This document shows positions 36,339 to 45,035 of a DNA stretch of 64,000 nt, piece by piece. Numbering within the stretch: position 1 is the first letter of the stretch; each line of letters starts with the position of its first letter. Origin of the DNA: Mannheimia sp041807705 (lineage in GTDB: Bacteria; Pseudomonadota; Gammaproteobacteria; Enterobacterales; Pasteurellaceae); NCBI RefSeq assembly GCF_041807705.1, contig NZ_JBGTYY010000001.1, positions 159,790-223,789 of the forward strand, in the 5' to 3' direction. The notes beneath the pieces are model-generated. The model did no database searches. It had not been told where the DNA came from and saw only the letters and a program-made list of their open reading frames with translations. The translations under genes and the position numbers were made by a program.

Positions 36339-37211
36339 ATGAAAAACAGACAAAATTCATCTGAAATCAATCCAGACTACGGAATTTTATATATTGTAGC
36401 CACTCCGATTGGCAATTTAGGCGATATTACCCAACGTGCATTAGATACCTTATCTTCTGTTGATTTAATTGCCGCTGAAGACACTCGCCACAGCGGATTA
36501 TTGCTCAGCCATTACGGCATTAAAAAGCCGTTTTTTGCCTTACACGACCATAACGAACAACAGAAAGCGGTCGTTTTAGTGGAAAAATTAGCAAAAGGCG
36601 ACAATATTGCGTTAATTTCAGATGCCGGCACGCCACTCATTAGCGACCCGGGTTTCCATCTTGTTCGACATTGTCGTCAAGCTGGTGTGAAAGTTGTTCC
36701 TATTCCCGGTGCTTGTGCGGCAATTACGGCATTATGTGCATCAGGCATTGCATCAGACCGTTTTTGCTTTGAAGGGTTCTTGCCTGCCAAAACAAAAGCC
36801 CGTTGCGATAAATTAACCGAATTAGAAAATGAACCTCGCACGCTGATTTTTTATGAATCCACCCACCGTATTTTAGACACCCTTGCGGATATGCAAAAAA
36901 TCTTTGGTAACGAGCGTTATGTGGTAATGGCTCGTGAAATTACCAAAACCTGGGAAACCATTTACGGTGAACAACTAGGTAATTTAATCGAATGGCTGAA
37001 TGAGGATAGCAACCGCATTAAAGGCGAGATTGTGCTGATTGTGGAAGGAAAACAACAAAATCTCGAGGAAGCATTTTCCAGCCAAGCAATTACATTACTT
37101 AAACGCCTCTGCCAAGAACTGCCTTTGAAAAAAGCCGCCGCCATTGTGGCAGAAACTTTCGGCTATAAAAAGAATGCGTTGTATCAGTATGGGTTAGAGC
37201 ATTTTGAATAG
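36339..37211 (+). CDS. rsmI: 16S rRNA (cytidine-1402-2'-O)-methyltransferase RsmI
   Basis: Methylates the ribose of C1402 in the 30S decoding centre using SAM. The 290-aa protein has the tetrapyrrole-methylase fold: LYIVATPIGNLGDITQRAL at residues 13-31, AAEDTRHSG, LISDAGTPLISDPGF and IPGACAAITAL. C-terminal KKAAAIVAETFGYKKNALYQ is typical. The divergent arrangement with lpoA is as in E. coli and Haemophilus. Confidence 0.95.
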   Translation: MKNRQNSSEINPDYGILYIVATPIGNLGDITQRALDTLSSVDLIAAEDTRHSGLLLSHYGIKKPFFALHDHNEQQKAVVLVEKLAKGDNIALISDAGTPLISDPGFHLVRHCRQAGVKVVPIPGACAAITALCASGIASDRFCFEGFLPAKTKARCDKLTELENEPRTLIFYESTHRILDTLADMQKIFGNERYVVMAREITKTWETIYGEQLGNLIEWLNEDSNRIKGEIVLIVEGKQQNLEEAFSSQAITLLKRLCQELPLKKAAAIVAETFGYKKNALYQYGLEHFE

Positions 37212-37213
37212 AT

Positions 37214-37260
37214 ACAAGCGGTGGTTTTTTGCTAATTTTTTGCAAAAAACCACCGCTTGT
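37214..37260. terminator. Perfect inverted uptake-sequence pair between rsmI and an MFS gene
   Basis: ACAAGCGGTGGTTTTTTGC pairs with GCAAAAAACCACCGCTTGT across a TAATTTTT-type loop. It serves both converging genes as a terminator. Confidence 0.85.
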
Positions 37261-37264
37261 TAGC

Positions 37265-38425
37265 TTATCTTGCGGTTTTGCGTAATAAGCCTCTGTAGGC
37301 GTAAGCCATTAGGGCAAACATCACGAGCAAATAAAGCGGCAGTAATTTAATACTTATCGCATTAGCTATTAACCCAAAAAGCGGTGGCATTAATAGTACA
37401 CCAACATAAGCACTTGCCATTTGAATGCCGATAACAGATTGTGATTTGTCTTCGCCGAAGAAATCAGGTGTAGAGTGAATTAAGCACGGAAAAATCGGGG
37501 CACAGCCAAGTCCGATGATAATCAAACTAGCAAGGGTAACATATTTTCCGAAAGGCAAACAAAGCATTGCAATGCCGAGCAAAATCAAGCCAAAGCCCAG
37601 TTTAATCATCTGATGATTGTTCAATTTTAATGTTAGAAATCCGCTAATGCCTCGCCCAACCGTAATGCCAATAAAAAAGATACTACCAAATGCAGCCGCT
37701 TGCTCTAAGCCGACACCTTTTACCATTACAAAATAGCTACTCGCCCAAAGCCCAGCGGTTTGCTCTACGCCACAATAACCGATAAAGGCTAAAATGCCGT
37801 ACTTCACGCCCGGAATGTTAATCGCTTCTTTTAGGCTGACAGGTTTTGCGGATTCATTCATTTCTGCTGTGGTTTTCTTGCGAGATTTCCAGAAAGGCAG
37901 AGAGCAAAACAGGATTATCGTTAGCCCGATTTGTAGTAGAGAAATCGTGTAATAGCCACCTTCCCAGCCTCTGCCTTGCAATAAAGCGATACCTAAAATA
38001 TGCGGCCCAATAGATGCCCCAACGCCCCACATACAATGTAGCCAATTCATATGTCGGCTAGCGTAATAGACTGCCACATAGTTATTTAATGCAGCATCAA
38101 CCGCTCCTGCCCCTAAGCCGTAAGGAATTGCCCACAAGCACAAAATCCAGAAAGAATCACTAATGGAGAAGCCCCACAAGGCGAGAGCCGTTAAAGCCAC
38201 GCTGATGACCATCACCTTGCCTGTGCCGAGATGGTAGGTCAGCTTATCTGACATCAAACTTGAGGTAATGGTCCCAATCGACATAATCATTGAAACGACA
38301 CCTGCATAAGAGAGCGGCACAGCAAGCTCTTGGTGCATAGAAGGCCACGCCGAGCCTAAAATAGCATCGGGCAAGCCTAAACTGATAAAACAGAGATAAA
38401 TAATCGCAAGGAGGAGGTTTGTCAT
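37265..38425 (-). CDS. MFS transporter, fucose-permease-like
   Basis: 386-aa inner-membrane carrier with about twelve helices. The start is MTNLLLAIIYLCFISLGLPD, with an upstream GGAGG. The pattern LGLPDAILGSAWPSMHQELAVPLSYAGVV and central GLGAGAVDAALNNYVA is found in sugar-type MFS proteins related to FucP and YihN-like proteins. No substrate is indicated. It is flanked by terminators and stands alone. Confidence 0.75.
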   Translation of the reverse strand: MTNLLLAIIYLCFISLGLPDAILGSAWPSMHQELAVPLSYAGVVSMIMSIGTITSSLMSDKLTYHLGTGKVMVISVALTALALWGFSISDSFWILCLWAIPYGLGAGAVDAALNNYVAVYYASRHMNWLHCMWGVGASIGPHILGIALLQGRGWEGGYYTISLLQIGLTIILFCSLPFWKSRKKTTAEMNESAKPVSLKEAINIPGVKYGILAFIGYCGVEQTAGLWASSYFVMVKGVGLEQAAAFGSIFFIGITVGRGISGFLTLKLNNHQMIKLGFGLILLGIAMLCLPFGKYVTLASLIIIGLGCAPIFPCLIHSTPDFFGEDKSQSVIGIQMASAYVGVLLMPPLFGLIANAISIKLLPLYLLVMFALMAYAYRGLLRKTAR

Positions 38426-38442
38426 AGTGTTTACAAGCGGTT

Positions 38443-38493
38443 ACAAAAAGCATCGCTTTTTGAACGTTGGCTCAGCCAACGGCAGCGAAGCTG
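38443..38493 (-). repeat. Dispersed intergenic hairpin repeat, copy 3 (inverted)
   Basis: Read on the minus strand it has three small hairpins: CAGCTTCGCTG, CGTTGGCTGAGCCAACG and CAAAAAGCGATGCTTTTTG, in the order found at 14955 and 58485. Confidence 0.65.
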
Positions 38494-38543
38494 TGAACAA
38501 TCCTTACAAGGATTGTGAATAATTTTTACTAAAAATTTTGCAA

Positions 38544-38577
38544 AAAAGTGGCTTAAGGATCGCCCTAAGCCACTTTT
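38544..38577. terminator. Terminator of putP
   Basis: AAAAGTGGCTTA, loop, TAAGCCACTTTT, with an A-run on the plus strand that gives T on the minus strand. Confidence 0.85.
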
Positions 38578-38580
38578 ATC

Positions 38581-40095
38581 TTATTTTACTTCATCGAAAT
38601 ATGCTTTATTTGCACGTTCAAAGGTGTCTTGCACTTCTCTGCTTGGTGCTGGCGTAATTAGCGATACCACAATAATCATTACCATTGCAGCAATAAAGCC
38701 TGGGATCATCGAATAAACCTCAGGCAAGGCAAACTTAAGTGTTATATCTGCCCAGAAGTGAACGATTAACGCTCCCGTTAGCATTCCTGCAATTGCCCCG
38801 AAGCCGTTCATACGTTTCCAGAAAAGGGAAAGTAGCACTACAGGCCCGAACGCTGAACCAAAGCCCGCCCACGCATTTCTTACTAAACCGAATACTTTGC
38901 TGTTCGGATCTTGGGCGATATAAATGGCTAGAGCAGCTACCGCAAGCACCATTAAACGGCTTAGCCAAACTAATTCTTTATCCGCTGCGTTAGGACGTAA
39001 AATGCCTTTATATAAATCTTCTGTAACCGCACTTGAACAAATCAGTAATTGAGCTGAAAGTGTACTCATTACCGCAGCAAGAATGGCTGATAATAAAATC
39101 CCTGCCACCCAAGGGTTAAAGAGTAATTTTGCTAATTCAATGAAAATTTGCTCTGGGTTTTGGCTCACATTTCCTGCTTGCTCTGGATTACCGAAGAAAT
39201 AAGCCATACCAAAATAGCCAATGCCAATCGCCCCAACTAAGCAAATAATCATCCACGTCATACTAATACGGCGAGCTTTTTCGAGCGATTTCACACTTTC
39301 CGCTGCCATAAAACGCACCACAATGTGTGGCTGCCCAAAGTAGCCTAATCCCCACGCCATCAAGCTAATAACGGCCAAAATGCTCGTGCCGGTAAAAATA
39401 TCGTTATAATCTTTTTGTGCCATTTCGCCTGCACGATCGATTAAGGCTTGCATTTCATCAAAACCACCTAAGTTATACATTACAAACAGAGGCGTTAGAA
39501 TTAAGGCAAAAACCATCAATGAGGCTTGGATGGTATCCGTCCAGCTTACTGCTAAAAATCCACCAATAAAGGTGTAAAGAATAGTTGCTACTGCCCCATA
39601 CCAAATTGCTTGGTGGTAAGGTAAACCAAAGAGGTTTTCAAACACTCTCGCACCAGCTACTACGCCTGATGCACAGTAAATTGCAAAAAAGAGTAAAAAA
39701 ATGACCGCTGATAAAATCTTAATTAATTTTGTTTTATCACCAAAGCGGTTGTGGAAATATTCGGGTAAGGTTAAAGCATCGCCGCTGTGTTCGGTGTGCG
39801 AACGTAATCTGCCTGCTACTAATTTCCAGTTCAGATAAGCTCCAATAGTTAAACCAATGGCAATCCAGCCTTCAATTAAACCACCTGCATAAACTGCTCC
39901 AGGTAATCCCATCAGCAGCCAGCCCGACATATCTGAAGCCCCCGCCGATAATGCCGTTACAAAACTGCCTAAACGGCGACCACCTAAAATATAGTCTGAG
40001 AGATTATTTGTGACACGATAAGCAATAAATCCAATTGCTATCATTCCTAAGATATAAACAACAAACATTATTGTTTTTGGGTCAAAACCAAACAT
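38581..40095 (-). CDS. putP: Sodium/proline symporter PutP
   Basis: Na+-coupled proline uptake carrier of the SSS family. The 504-aa protein has about thirteen helices, with YILGGRRLGSFVTALSAGAS, DMSGWLLMGLPGAVYAGG and the Na+-site region near FIGGFLAVSWTDTIQA. The match to E. coli PutP (502 aa) covers the full length. It could be driven by the Na+ gradient made by Na+-NQR. putA is not visible nearby. Confidence 0.93.
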   Translation of the reverse strand: MFGFDPKTIMFVVYILGMIAIGFIAYRVTNNLSDYILGGRRLGSFVTALSAGASDMSGWLLMGLPGAVYAGGLIEGWIAIGLTIGAYLNWKLVAGRLRSHTEHSGDALTLPEYFHNRFGDKTKLIKILSAVIFLLFFAIYCASGVVAGARVFENLFGLPYHQAIWYGAVATILYTFIGGFLAVSWTDTIQASLMVFALILTPLFVMYNLGGFDEMQALIDRAGEMAQKDYNDIFTGTSILAVISLMAWGLGYFGQPHIVVRFMAAESVKSLEKARRISMTWMIICLVGAIGIGYFGMAYFFGNPEQAGNVSQNPEQIFIELAKLLFNPWVAGILLSAILAAVMSTLSAQLLICSSAVTEDLYKGILRPNAADKELVWLSRLMVLAVAALAIYIAQDPNSKVFGLVRNAWAGFGSAFGPVVLLSLFWKRMNGFGAIAGMLTGALIVHFWADITLKFALPEVYSMIPGFIAAMVMIIVVSLITPAPSREVQDTFERANKAYFDEVK

Positions 40096-40180
40096 TAATG
40101 AACCTCAAAATTGTATAAAATATCATTTCTAATCTAAAGGCTGCAAGATTACCTGAAATAATCAAAATGGCAATACCAAA

Positions 40181-40963
40181 TTATCGTCCACCTAGTTCGG
40201 CTGAAATTTTTTCTGCTGTATCTTGAATAGCTGGCAGTAAATTTTCTCGCCCTAATTGGTTTAAACGAGCGGTTGAAAGTGAGACCGAAACCGCATAGTA
40301 CACTTTCTGTTGATGGTCAAAAATCGGGCAAGCGACACAAGAAACGCCTAATTCGTTTTCTTCTGCATCCATCGCAAAGCCTTGTTTGCGAATGGTTTCC
40401 AGCTCTTTCTTCATTCCATCAATCGTGGTAATGGTATTTACTGTCAGTTTTTGAATTATAGAGGATTTTGCTTGCCAATATTGAGGGATATACTCTTCGG
40501 AATCATAAGCCAAGAAAAGTTTTCCCATACCAGAACAATAAAGTTGCATTTGCTGCCCGATATAAGCTCTGGTACGCATCATTCCTGTAGTAGCTTCTAA
40601 TTTATTAATGAGGATTGCGTGATCTTTCTCTCGCATCGCAAAATTAACAGTTTCACCTAATTTTAAGTTCAACGCCTCTAAATGCGGTGCGGCGATGTGT
40701 AAGATGTTAATAGAGCTTAAAGCCCGTTGCCCAATCGCCAAACATTTTGTGGTTAAACGGTAGCTACCTGCGGTGGGTGCAGGGCGAATATACCCTTCTT
40801 GCTGTAAGCCTTGCAATAAACGATGTACCGTACTTTTATTTAAGCCTGAAAGCTCCGCTAAGTGAGCTAACGGACAGCCATTTGGGAATTTTGCCAATAA
40901 CTCTAAAAGCGTTAAGCCTCGAATTAAACTTTGGTTTCCTGCGGATTCTTTCTTTTCACTCAT
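40181..40963 (-). CDS. IclR-family transcriptional regulator (KdgR-like)
   Basis: 260-aa regulator with an N-terminal winged HTH (LIRGLTLLELLAKFPNGC, LSGLNKSTVHRLLQGLQQEGY) and a C-terminal IclR effector domain (YCSGMGKLFLAYDS, GVSCVACPIFD). It resembles KdgR of the hexuronate pathway, but the name is not certain. The start at 40963 has GGGAG upstream and overlaps the 5-formyl-THF cyclo-ligase stop as ATGA, so it is coupled to that gene. Confidence 0.82.
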   Translation of the reverse strand: MSEKKESAGNQSLIRGLTLLELLAKFPNGCPLAHLAELSGLNKSTVHRLLQGLQQEGYIRPAPTAGSYRLTTKCLAIGQRALSSINILHIAAPHLEALNLKLGETVNFAMREKDHAILINKLEATTGMMRTRAYIGQQMQLYCSGMGKLFLAYDSEEYIPQYWQAKSSIIQKLTVNTITTIDGMKKELETIRKQGFAMDAEENELGVSCVACPIFDHQQKVYYAVSVSLSTARLNQLGRENLLPAIQDTAEKISAELGGR

Positions 40964-41535
40964 TTTGATGCTCCCAAAATAATATGATTTAACGGCATAT
41001 CCCAACTTTCAATCGGTAATTGTTCGACTTGCTGACATTCGTGAGCTAATCCCACGCTAATAATATGCGGTGCTTGAGCAAGGGTTCTATCATAAAAACC
41101 GCCCCCCATTCCCAGCCGATTACCTGCATTATCGCACGCCACTAATGGTGTAAAAATCATCTCTAATTCTTGCAATGGAATGATATTTCTGACATCTAGC
41201 ACTGGTTCTTGAATGCCCAAGCGGTTAAATTTTAAAGACGTTTTGCAATGGTAATTTACAAACAATAATTGACCGCTTGTAAAAGGGTGGAGGATAGGTA
41301 AATAGAGTTTTTTGCCTTGTTCAAGCAAGCTATTCATTAAAGGGAGAGGAGAAATTTCACCGTTGAAAGGCAAATAAAAGGCAATATGTGAGGCTTGGTA
41401 AGATTCGATAAGAGAAATTGCGTGTGGAATAATTGAATGAGAAGAGTGAACTTGCTGGCTTTCACTTAAACTGAGGCGTTTAGCCCGCATTGATTGCCGT
41501 AGCTGATGACGAAAAAAGATTAATGAATTATCCAT
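40960..41535 (-). CDS. ygfA: 5-formyltetrahydrofolate cyclo-ligase
   Basis: ATP-dependent recycling of 5-formyl-THF to 5,10-methenyl-THF. The 191-aa protein has the C-terminal family signature GNRLGMGGGFYDRTLA and FTPLVACDNAGN, with the N-terminal RHQLRQSMRAKRLSLS. The start at 41535 is immediately downstream of the 6S RNA 3' end. In E. coli the same gene is cotranscribed with ssrS and linked to persister formation. Confidence 0.9.
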   Translation of the reverse strand: MDNSLIFFRHQLRQSMRAKRLSLSESQQVHSSHSIIPHAISLIESYQASHIAFYLPFNGEISPLPLMNSLLEQGKKLYLPILHPFTSGQLLFVNYHCKTSLKFNRLGIQEPVLDVRNIIPLQELEMIFTPLVACDNAGNRLGMGGGFYDRTLAQAPHIISVGLAHECQQVEQLPIESWDMPLNHIILGASK

Positions 41536-41537
41536 AA

Positions 41538-41728
41538 TAAGTACCCGAAGTGCCGCTACCAGTAATGGTCCTTGAACCAGTCGGTTCAAGGGAGTCAAAC
41601 TTAACCGTTTTTAGGCTTCTTACTCTTAAGTTTTAGCTTAAGGCAAGCTTGCTCACCAACAATTAGATGTCCAACTCAAAGTTTCAAATTATCGGCTCAG
41701 GGACGTAACCAATAACGTACACCCCAGG
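41538..41728 (-). ncRNA. ssrS: 6S RNA
   Basis: Regulator that binds the sigma-70 RNA polymerase holoenzyme by mimicking an open promoter. On the minus strand I can see the conserved upstream block CCCTGAGCCGATA, the bubble flank GTTGGTGAGCAAGCTTG and GAAGCCTAAAAAC. The 3' block CCTTGAACCGACTGGTTCAAGG follows. The 5' and 3' ends form a closing stem (CTGGGGTGT with GCACTTCGG). It lies between zapA and ygfA, exactly the enterobacterial position. The ends are estimates, the 5' end from the -10 box at 41733-41739. Confidence 0.93.
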
Positions 41729-41732
41729 CAAG

Positions 41733-41739
41733 ATTTATA
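41733..41739 (-). promoter_or_regulatory. -10 element of the 6S RNA promoter
   Basis: TATAAAT on the minus strand, 6-7 bases before the expected 5' end of 6S RNA. Confidence 0.5.
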
Positions 41740-41832
41740 GTAGCGGAATTTAATGATTTTTCCTAGTCTTTAATCAAATAAATTGCAAATTTTCGATTTC
41801 ATAGCTCTATTCCTAATCACTTAGCTTAAAAA

Positions 41833-42126
41833 TCAGCTATTTGATTGCAATTTACCTAACGAATTGTCTAACTGCTCAATACAGGCAACTAATACATTCT
41901 TATTTTCTGCATTTTGGCGTTGAGCCTGCTCTAATTCATAATTTAAATTCAGTGCTACAATCGCTAGCACCTTTTCAAGTTGAATAATGCCGGACTGCTC
42001 TTTCAATACCGCTACACGTTCTTCCAAACGCTGTGCTGATGCCAATAAATTTTCTTGTTGTTCGACAGGACATTGTAAGCGTAATACCTGCCCGAAAATC
42101 TGTAGTTCGATATTATTTACCGACAT
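41833..42126 (-). CDS. zapA: Cell-division protein ZapA
   Basis: Z-ring-associated protein that bundles FtsZ. The 97-aa protein has the N-terminal beta hairpin (SVNNIELQIFGQVLRLQCP) and a long C-terminal coiled coil from about residue 20 onward. The position beside ssrS and divergent to ygfB matches E. coli. Confidence 0.9.
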   Translation of the reverse strand: MSVNNIELQIFGQVLRLQCPVEQQENLLASAQRLEERVAVLKEQSGIIQLEKVLAIVALNLNYELEQAQRQNAENKNVLVACIEQLDNSLGKLQSNS

Positions 42127-42203
42127 AAATACGAAATCCTCACTTTATCGCAAAATTTTTGCTATATTATGCCATTCTTTAGCAAAATCACAATAATGCA
42201 ATT

Positions 42204-42761
42204 ATGGCTATAACAACTTCTCAAGAATTTAAACAACTCATCACACAATTACAAATTGAAGACACTCCTGCGGAGTTTCACGGCTTCTTATGCGGATTGA
42301 TTGCAGGTGGTATTCAAGATGATTCGTGGAAAACCTTAACCTACCAATTTACCAATGACGGACACGCATTTTTAGTTGAGCCGTTAAAACAACTCACCGA
42401 ATTTTATCAACAACTTACTGAAAGTTTTTCTCAAGCCAATACGCTATTTAGCCTATGGCTACCTGAAAACGAAGAAGATGGCTTTGCTCTGGCTGATGGT
42501 ATTTCTGAATGGACAAACAACTTCTTACTCGGTTTAGGCGTTGCTCAACCTAAACTTCAACAAGAAACTGATGAAGTAGGCGAGGCTATTGATGATTTAG
42601 ATGAAATCGCAAAATTAGGGTACAATGAGGACGATAACAACGAAGAACTGCTTGAAGCAGGCGAAGAAGTGTTGGAATACTTACGAGTGTTAGCCCTATT
42701 CTTACATAGCCATTTTGCTTTGGGCGTGCCTAAAACAGAAGAAAAGCCACAATTACATTAA
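42204..42761 (+). CDS. ygfB: YgfB/YecA family protein (UPF0149)
   Basis: 185-aa cytoplasmic protein of the UPF0149 family. It keeps AEFHGFLCGLIAGG near residue 25, the acidic middle GYNEDDNNEELLEAGEEVLEYLRV, and FLHSHF near the C terminus. It lacks the SEC-C zinc tail of longer YecA proteins. It is divergent from zapA, the usual context. Its molecular role is poorly defined. Confidence 0.87.
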   Translation: MAITTSQEFKQLITQLQIEDTPAEFHGFLCGLIAGGIQDDSWKTLTYQFTNDGHAFLVEPLKQLTEFYQQLTESFSQANTLFSLWLPENEEDGFALADGISEWTNNFLLGLGVAQPKLQQETDEVGEAIDDLDEIAKLGYNEDDNNEELLEAGEEVLEYLRVLALFLHSHFALGVPKTEEKPQLH

Positions 42762-42851
42762 TTAAATTAATAAATACAAGCGGTCAAATTTCATCTATAT
42801 TTTACAAACTTTTCAATAAAAACGACCGTTTCATAATCAAAGGAAAAACCA

Positions 42852-43916
42852 ATGTCTGAATTAAAAAACGATCGCTATTTAAAAGCTCTTTTGTGTGAAC
42901 CTGTGGATATGACCCCCGTTTGGATGATGCGTCAAGCAGGGCGTTATTTACCTGAATATAAAGCTACCCGTGCCGAAGCGGGCGATTTTATGTCGCTCTG
43001 CCGTAATGCAGATTTAGCTTGCGAAGTGACTTTGCAACCTTTGCGCCGCTATGAATTAGATGCTGCTATTCTTTTTTCCGATATTCTCACCATTCCAGAT
43101 GCAATGGGCTTAGGTTTAAGTTTTGGTGCAGGCGAAGGCCCGAAATTTGCTCGCCCTGTACAATCACTTGCTGATGTAAATAATCTCCCAATTCCAGATC
43201 CTGAAGGCGAATTACAATATGTGATGAACGCTGTGCGTACCATTCGCCGTGAATTAAAAGGCGAAGTGCCGTTAATTGGCTTCTCTGGTAGCCCTTGGAC
43301 ATTAGCAACCTATATGGTTGAAGGCGGCTCAAGTAAAGCATTTACCAAAATTAAAAAAATGCTTTACGCTGATCCAAACATTCTGCACAAATTACTCGAT
43401 AAATTAGCCGATAGCGTAATTTTATATTTAAACGCCCAAATCAAAGCCGGTGCTCAATCAGTAATGGTTTTCGACACTTGGGGCGGTGTATTAGCACACA
43501 ATGATTATAAAGAGTTCTCTTTACGTTATATGCACAAAATTGTTGATGGGTTAATTCGTGAAAATGAAGGTCGTAAAGTGCCAGTTACACTCTTTACCAA
43601 AGGCGGCGGTTTATGGTTAGAAGCGATTGCTGAAACAGGCTGTGATGCTATTGGTTTAGATTGGACTGTCGATATTGCCGACGCACGTAAACGTGTCGGC
43701 GATAAGGTAGCCCTTCAAGGCAATATGGATCCTAGTGTGCTTTATGCAACCCCTGAACGTATCGAACAAGAAGTGAAAAACATTCTTGCCGGTTTTGGAA
43801 ATGGTAGCGGACACGTCTTTAACTTAGGACACGGCATTCACTTAGACGTACCGGTCGGAAGTCCGAAAGTGTTTGTTGATGCAATTCATCACTACTCAAA
43901 ACCCTATCATAAATAA
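42852..43916 (+). CDS. hemE: Uroporphyrinogen decarboxylase
   Basis: Decarboxylates uroporphyrinogen III to coproporphyrinogen III in haem synthesis. The 354-aa protein has the N-terminal signature PVWMMRQAGRYLPEY (residues about 21-35), the catalytic Asp region FSDILTIPDAMGL, IGFSGSPWTLATYMVEGG, and the C-terminal FNLGHGIHLDVP. AAGGAAAA stands before the ATG. Uptake sequences lie on both sides. yjaG and hupA follow, as in E. coli except that nfi is absent. Confidence 0.97.
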   Translation: MSELKNDRYLKALLCEPVDMTPVWMMRQAGRYLPEYKATRAEAGDFMSLCRNADLACEVTLQPLRRYELDAAILFSDILTIPDAMGLGLSFGAGEGPKFARPVQSLADVNNLPIPDPEGELQYVMNAVRTIRRELKGEVPLIGFSGSPWTLATYMVEGGSSKAFTKIKKMLYADPNILHKLLDKLADSVILYLNAQIKAGAQSVMVFDTWGGVLAHNDYKEFSLRYMHKIVDGLIRENEGRKVPVTLFTKGGGLWLEAIAETGCDAIGLDWTVDIADARKRVGDKVALQGNMDPSVLYATPERIEQEVKNILAGFGNGSGHVFNLGHGIHLDVPVGSPKVFVDAIHHYSKPYHK

Positions 43917-43985
43917 CTCAAACAAGCGGTCAAAAAAGTGTAAAAATTTGCAATAAAATGGTCGCTTGTATGGAGAGAAAATAAA

Positions 43986-44576
43986 ATGAGAAACCCGATT
44001 CATAAACGTATGGAACGCTTCGAGCCTTGGCAGAACGTAACCTTTATGGCTTGTTTATGCGAAAGAATGTACCCGAACTATCAACTTTTCTGCGAAGTTA
44101 CTGAACAGCCCGAAAAAGCCAGAATATTCCAAAATATTTTAAATTTGGTATGGGAATATTTAACTGTAAAAGGGGCAAAAATTAATTTCGACAATCAGCT
44201 GGAAAAATTAGAAGAAATTATCCCTGATGTGAACGAATATGAGTTTTTTGGTGTCTTACCTGCACAGGAAGCTTGCGAAGCACTTTCGGAATTACTGCAT
44301 AGTATTATTGCAGGAGCAACGTTAGAGCAAGCAATTCGTATCAGCCAAATTTCATTAGGCACAGTAGCAAGCTATTTGGAAATGCAACAAGACAAAGAAC
44401 TCAACGAGCAAGAGTTAAAAAATTCAGAGGAAATTCAAGAAGAGTTAGATGTGCAATGGCAAATCTATAGATTGCTTAACGAGTGTGAAAACCGTGATCT
44501 AGATATCATTTTTGAGCTAAAAGACGAAATCAGAAGCAGTGGCATTAGCAATATTGGTTTAAATATTAATCAATAA
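43986..44576 (+). CDS. yjaG: YjaG family protein (DUF416)
   Basis: 196-aa cytoplasmic protein of the DUF416 family, mostly helical (FEPWQNVTFMACLCERMYPNYQLF at the start, LPAQEACEALSELLHSI in the middle). The function is unknown. It precedes hupA, as in E. coli. The C-terminal third is strongly acidic. Confidence 0.87.
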   Translation: MRNPIHKRMERFEPWQNVTFMACLCERMYPNYQLFCEVTEQPEKARIFQNILNLVWEYLTVKGAKINFDNQLEKLEEIIPDVNEYEFFGVLPAQEACEALSELLHSIIAGATLEQAIRISQISLGTVASYLEMQQDKELNEQELKNSEEIQEELDVQWQIYRLLNECENRDLDIIFELKDEIRSSGISNIGLNINQ

Positions 44577-44610
44577 CATAAATATTTACAAAATCTTGCA
44601 TAATAATACT

Positions 44611-44640
44611 TTGACAAATCTCAACTTTGAATTAAGCTAT
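44611..44640 (+). promoter_or_regulatory. Probable hupA promoter
   Basis: TTGACA and a weak AGCTAT about 18 bases apart, 70 bases before the hupA start. Confidence 0.4.
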
Positions 44641-44710
44641 GGCAAGGTTTCAATAACTTTTCAGACGTTTTACGTCATTTATTCAAAACACTATCTTAGA
44701 GGATAAAACT

Positions 44711-44983
44711 ATGAACAAAACTGAGTTAATCGATGCTATCGCAGCAGGTGCAAACTTAACTAAGAAAGATGCTAAAGCAGCATTAGAAGCAACTCTTGAT
44801 GCAATCTCTGCAAGTTTAAAAGCAGGCGATCCTGTTCAATTAATCGGCTTCGGTACATTTAAAGTAAATGAGCGTAAAGCACGCACTGGTCGTAATCCAA
44901 AAACTGGTGAAGAGATCAAAATCGCAGCAGCTAAAGTACCTGCATTCGTTTCAGGTAAAGCATTAAAAGACTTAGTAAAATAA
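44711..44983 (+). CDS. hupA: DNA-binding protein HU-alpha
   Basis: Histone-like nucleoid protein. The 90-aa protein MNKTELIDAIAAGANLTKKD has the HU signature GFGTFKVNERKARTGRNPKTG near residues 46-66, including the proline that intercalates at the beta-arm tip. Downstream of yjaG, it is the HupA locus type. The GAGGATAAAACT before ATG is a strong ribosome site, as expected for an abundant protein. Confidence 0.96.
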   Translation: MNKTELIDAIAAGANLTKKDAKAALEATLDAISASLKAGDPVQLIGFGTFKVNERKARTGRNPKTGEEIKIAAAKVPAFVSGKALKDLVK

Positions 44984-45004
44984 TTCTTTTTAACGATCCG
45001 AAAG

Positions 45005-45034
45005 AAAGCCTAGATAATATATCTAGGCTTTTTT
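45005..45034. terminator. Bidirectional terminator between hupA and thyA
   Basis: AAAGCCTAGAT, loop AATAT, ATCTAGGCTTTTTT. It also covers the end of the converging thyA gene. Confidence 0.92.
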
Positions 45035-45035
45035 A

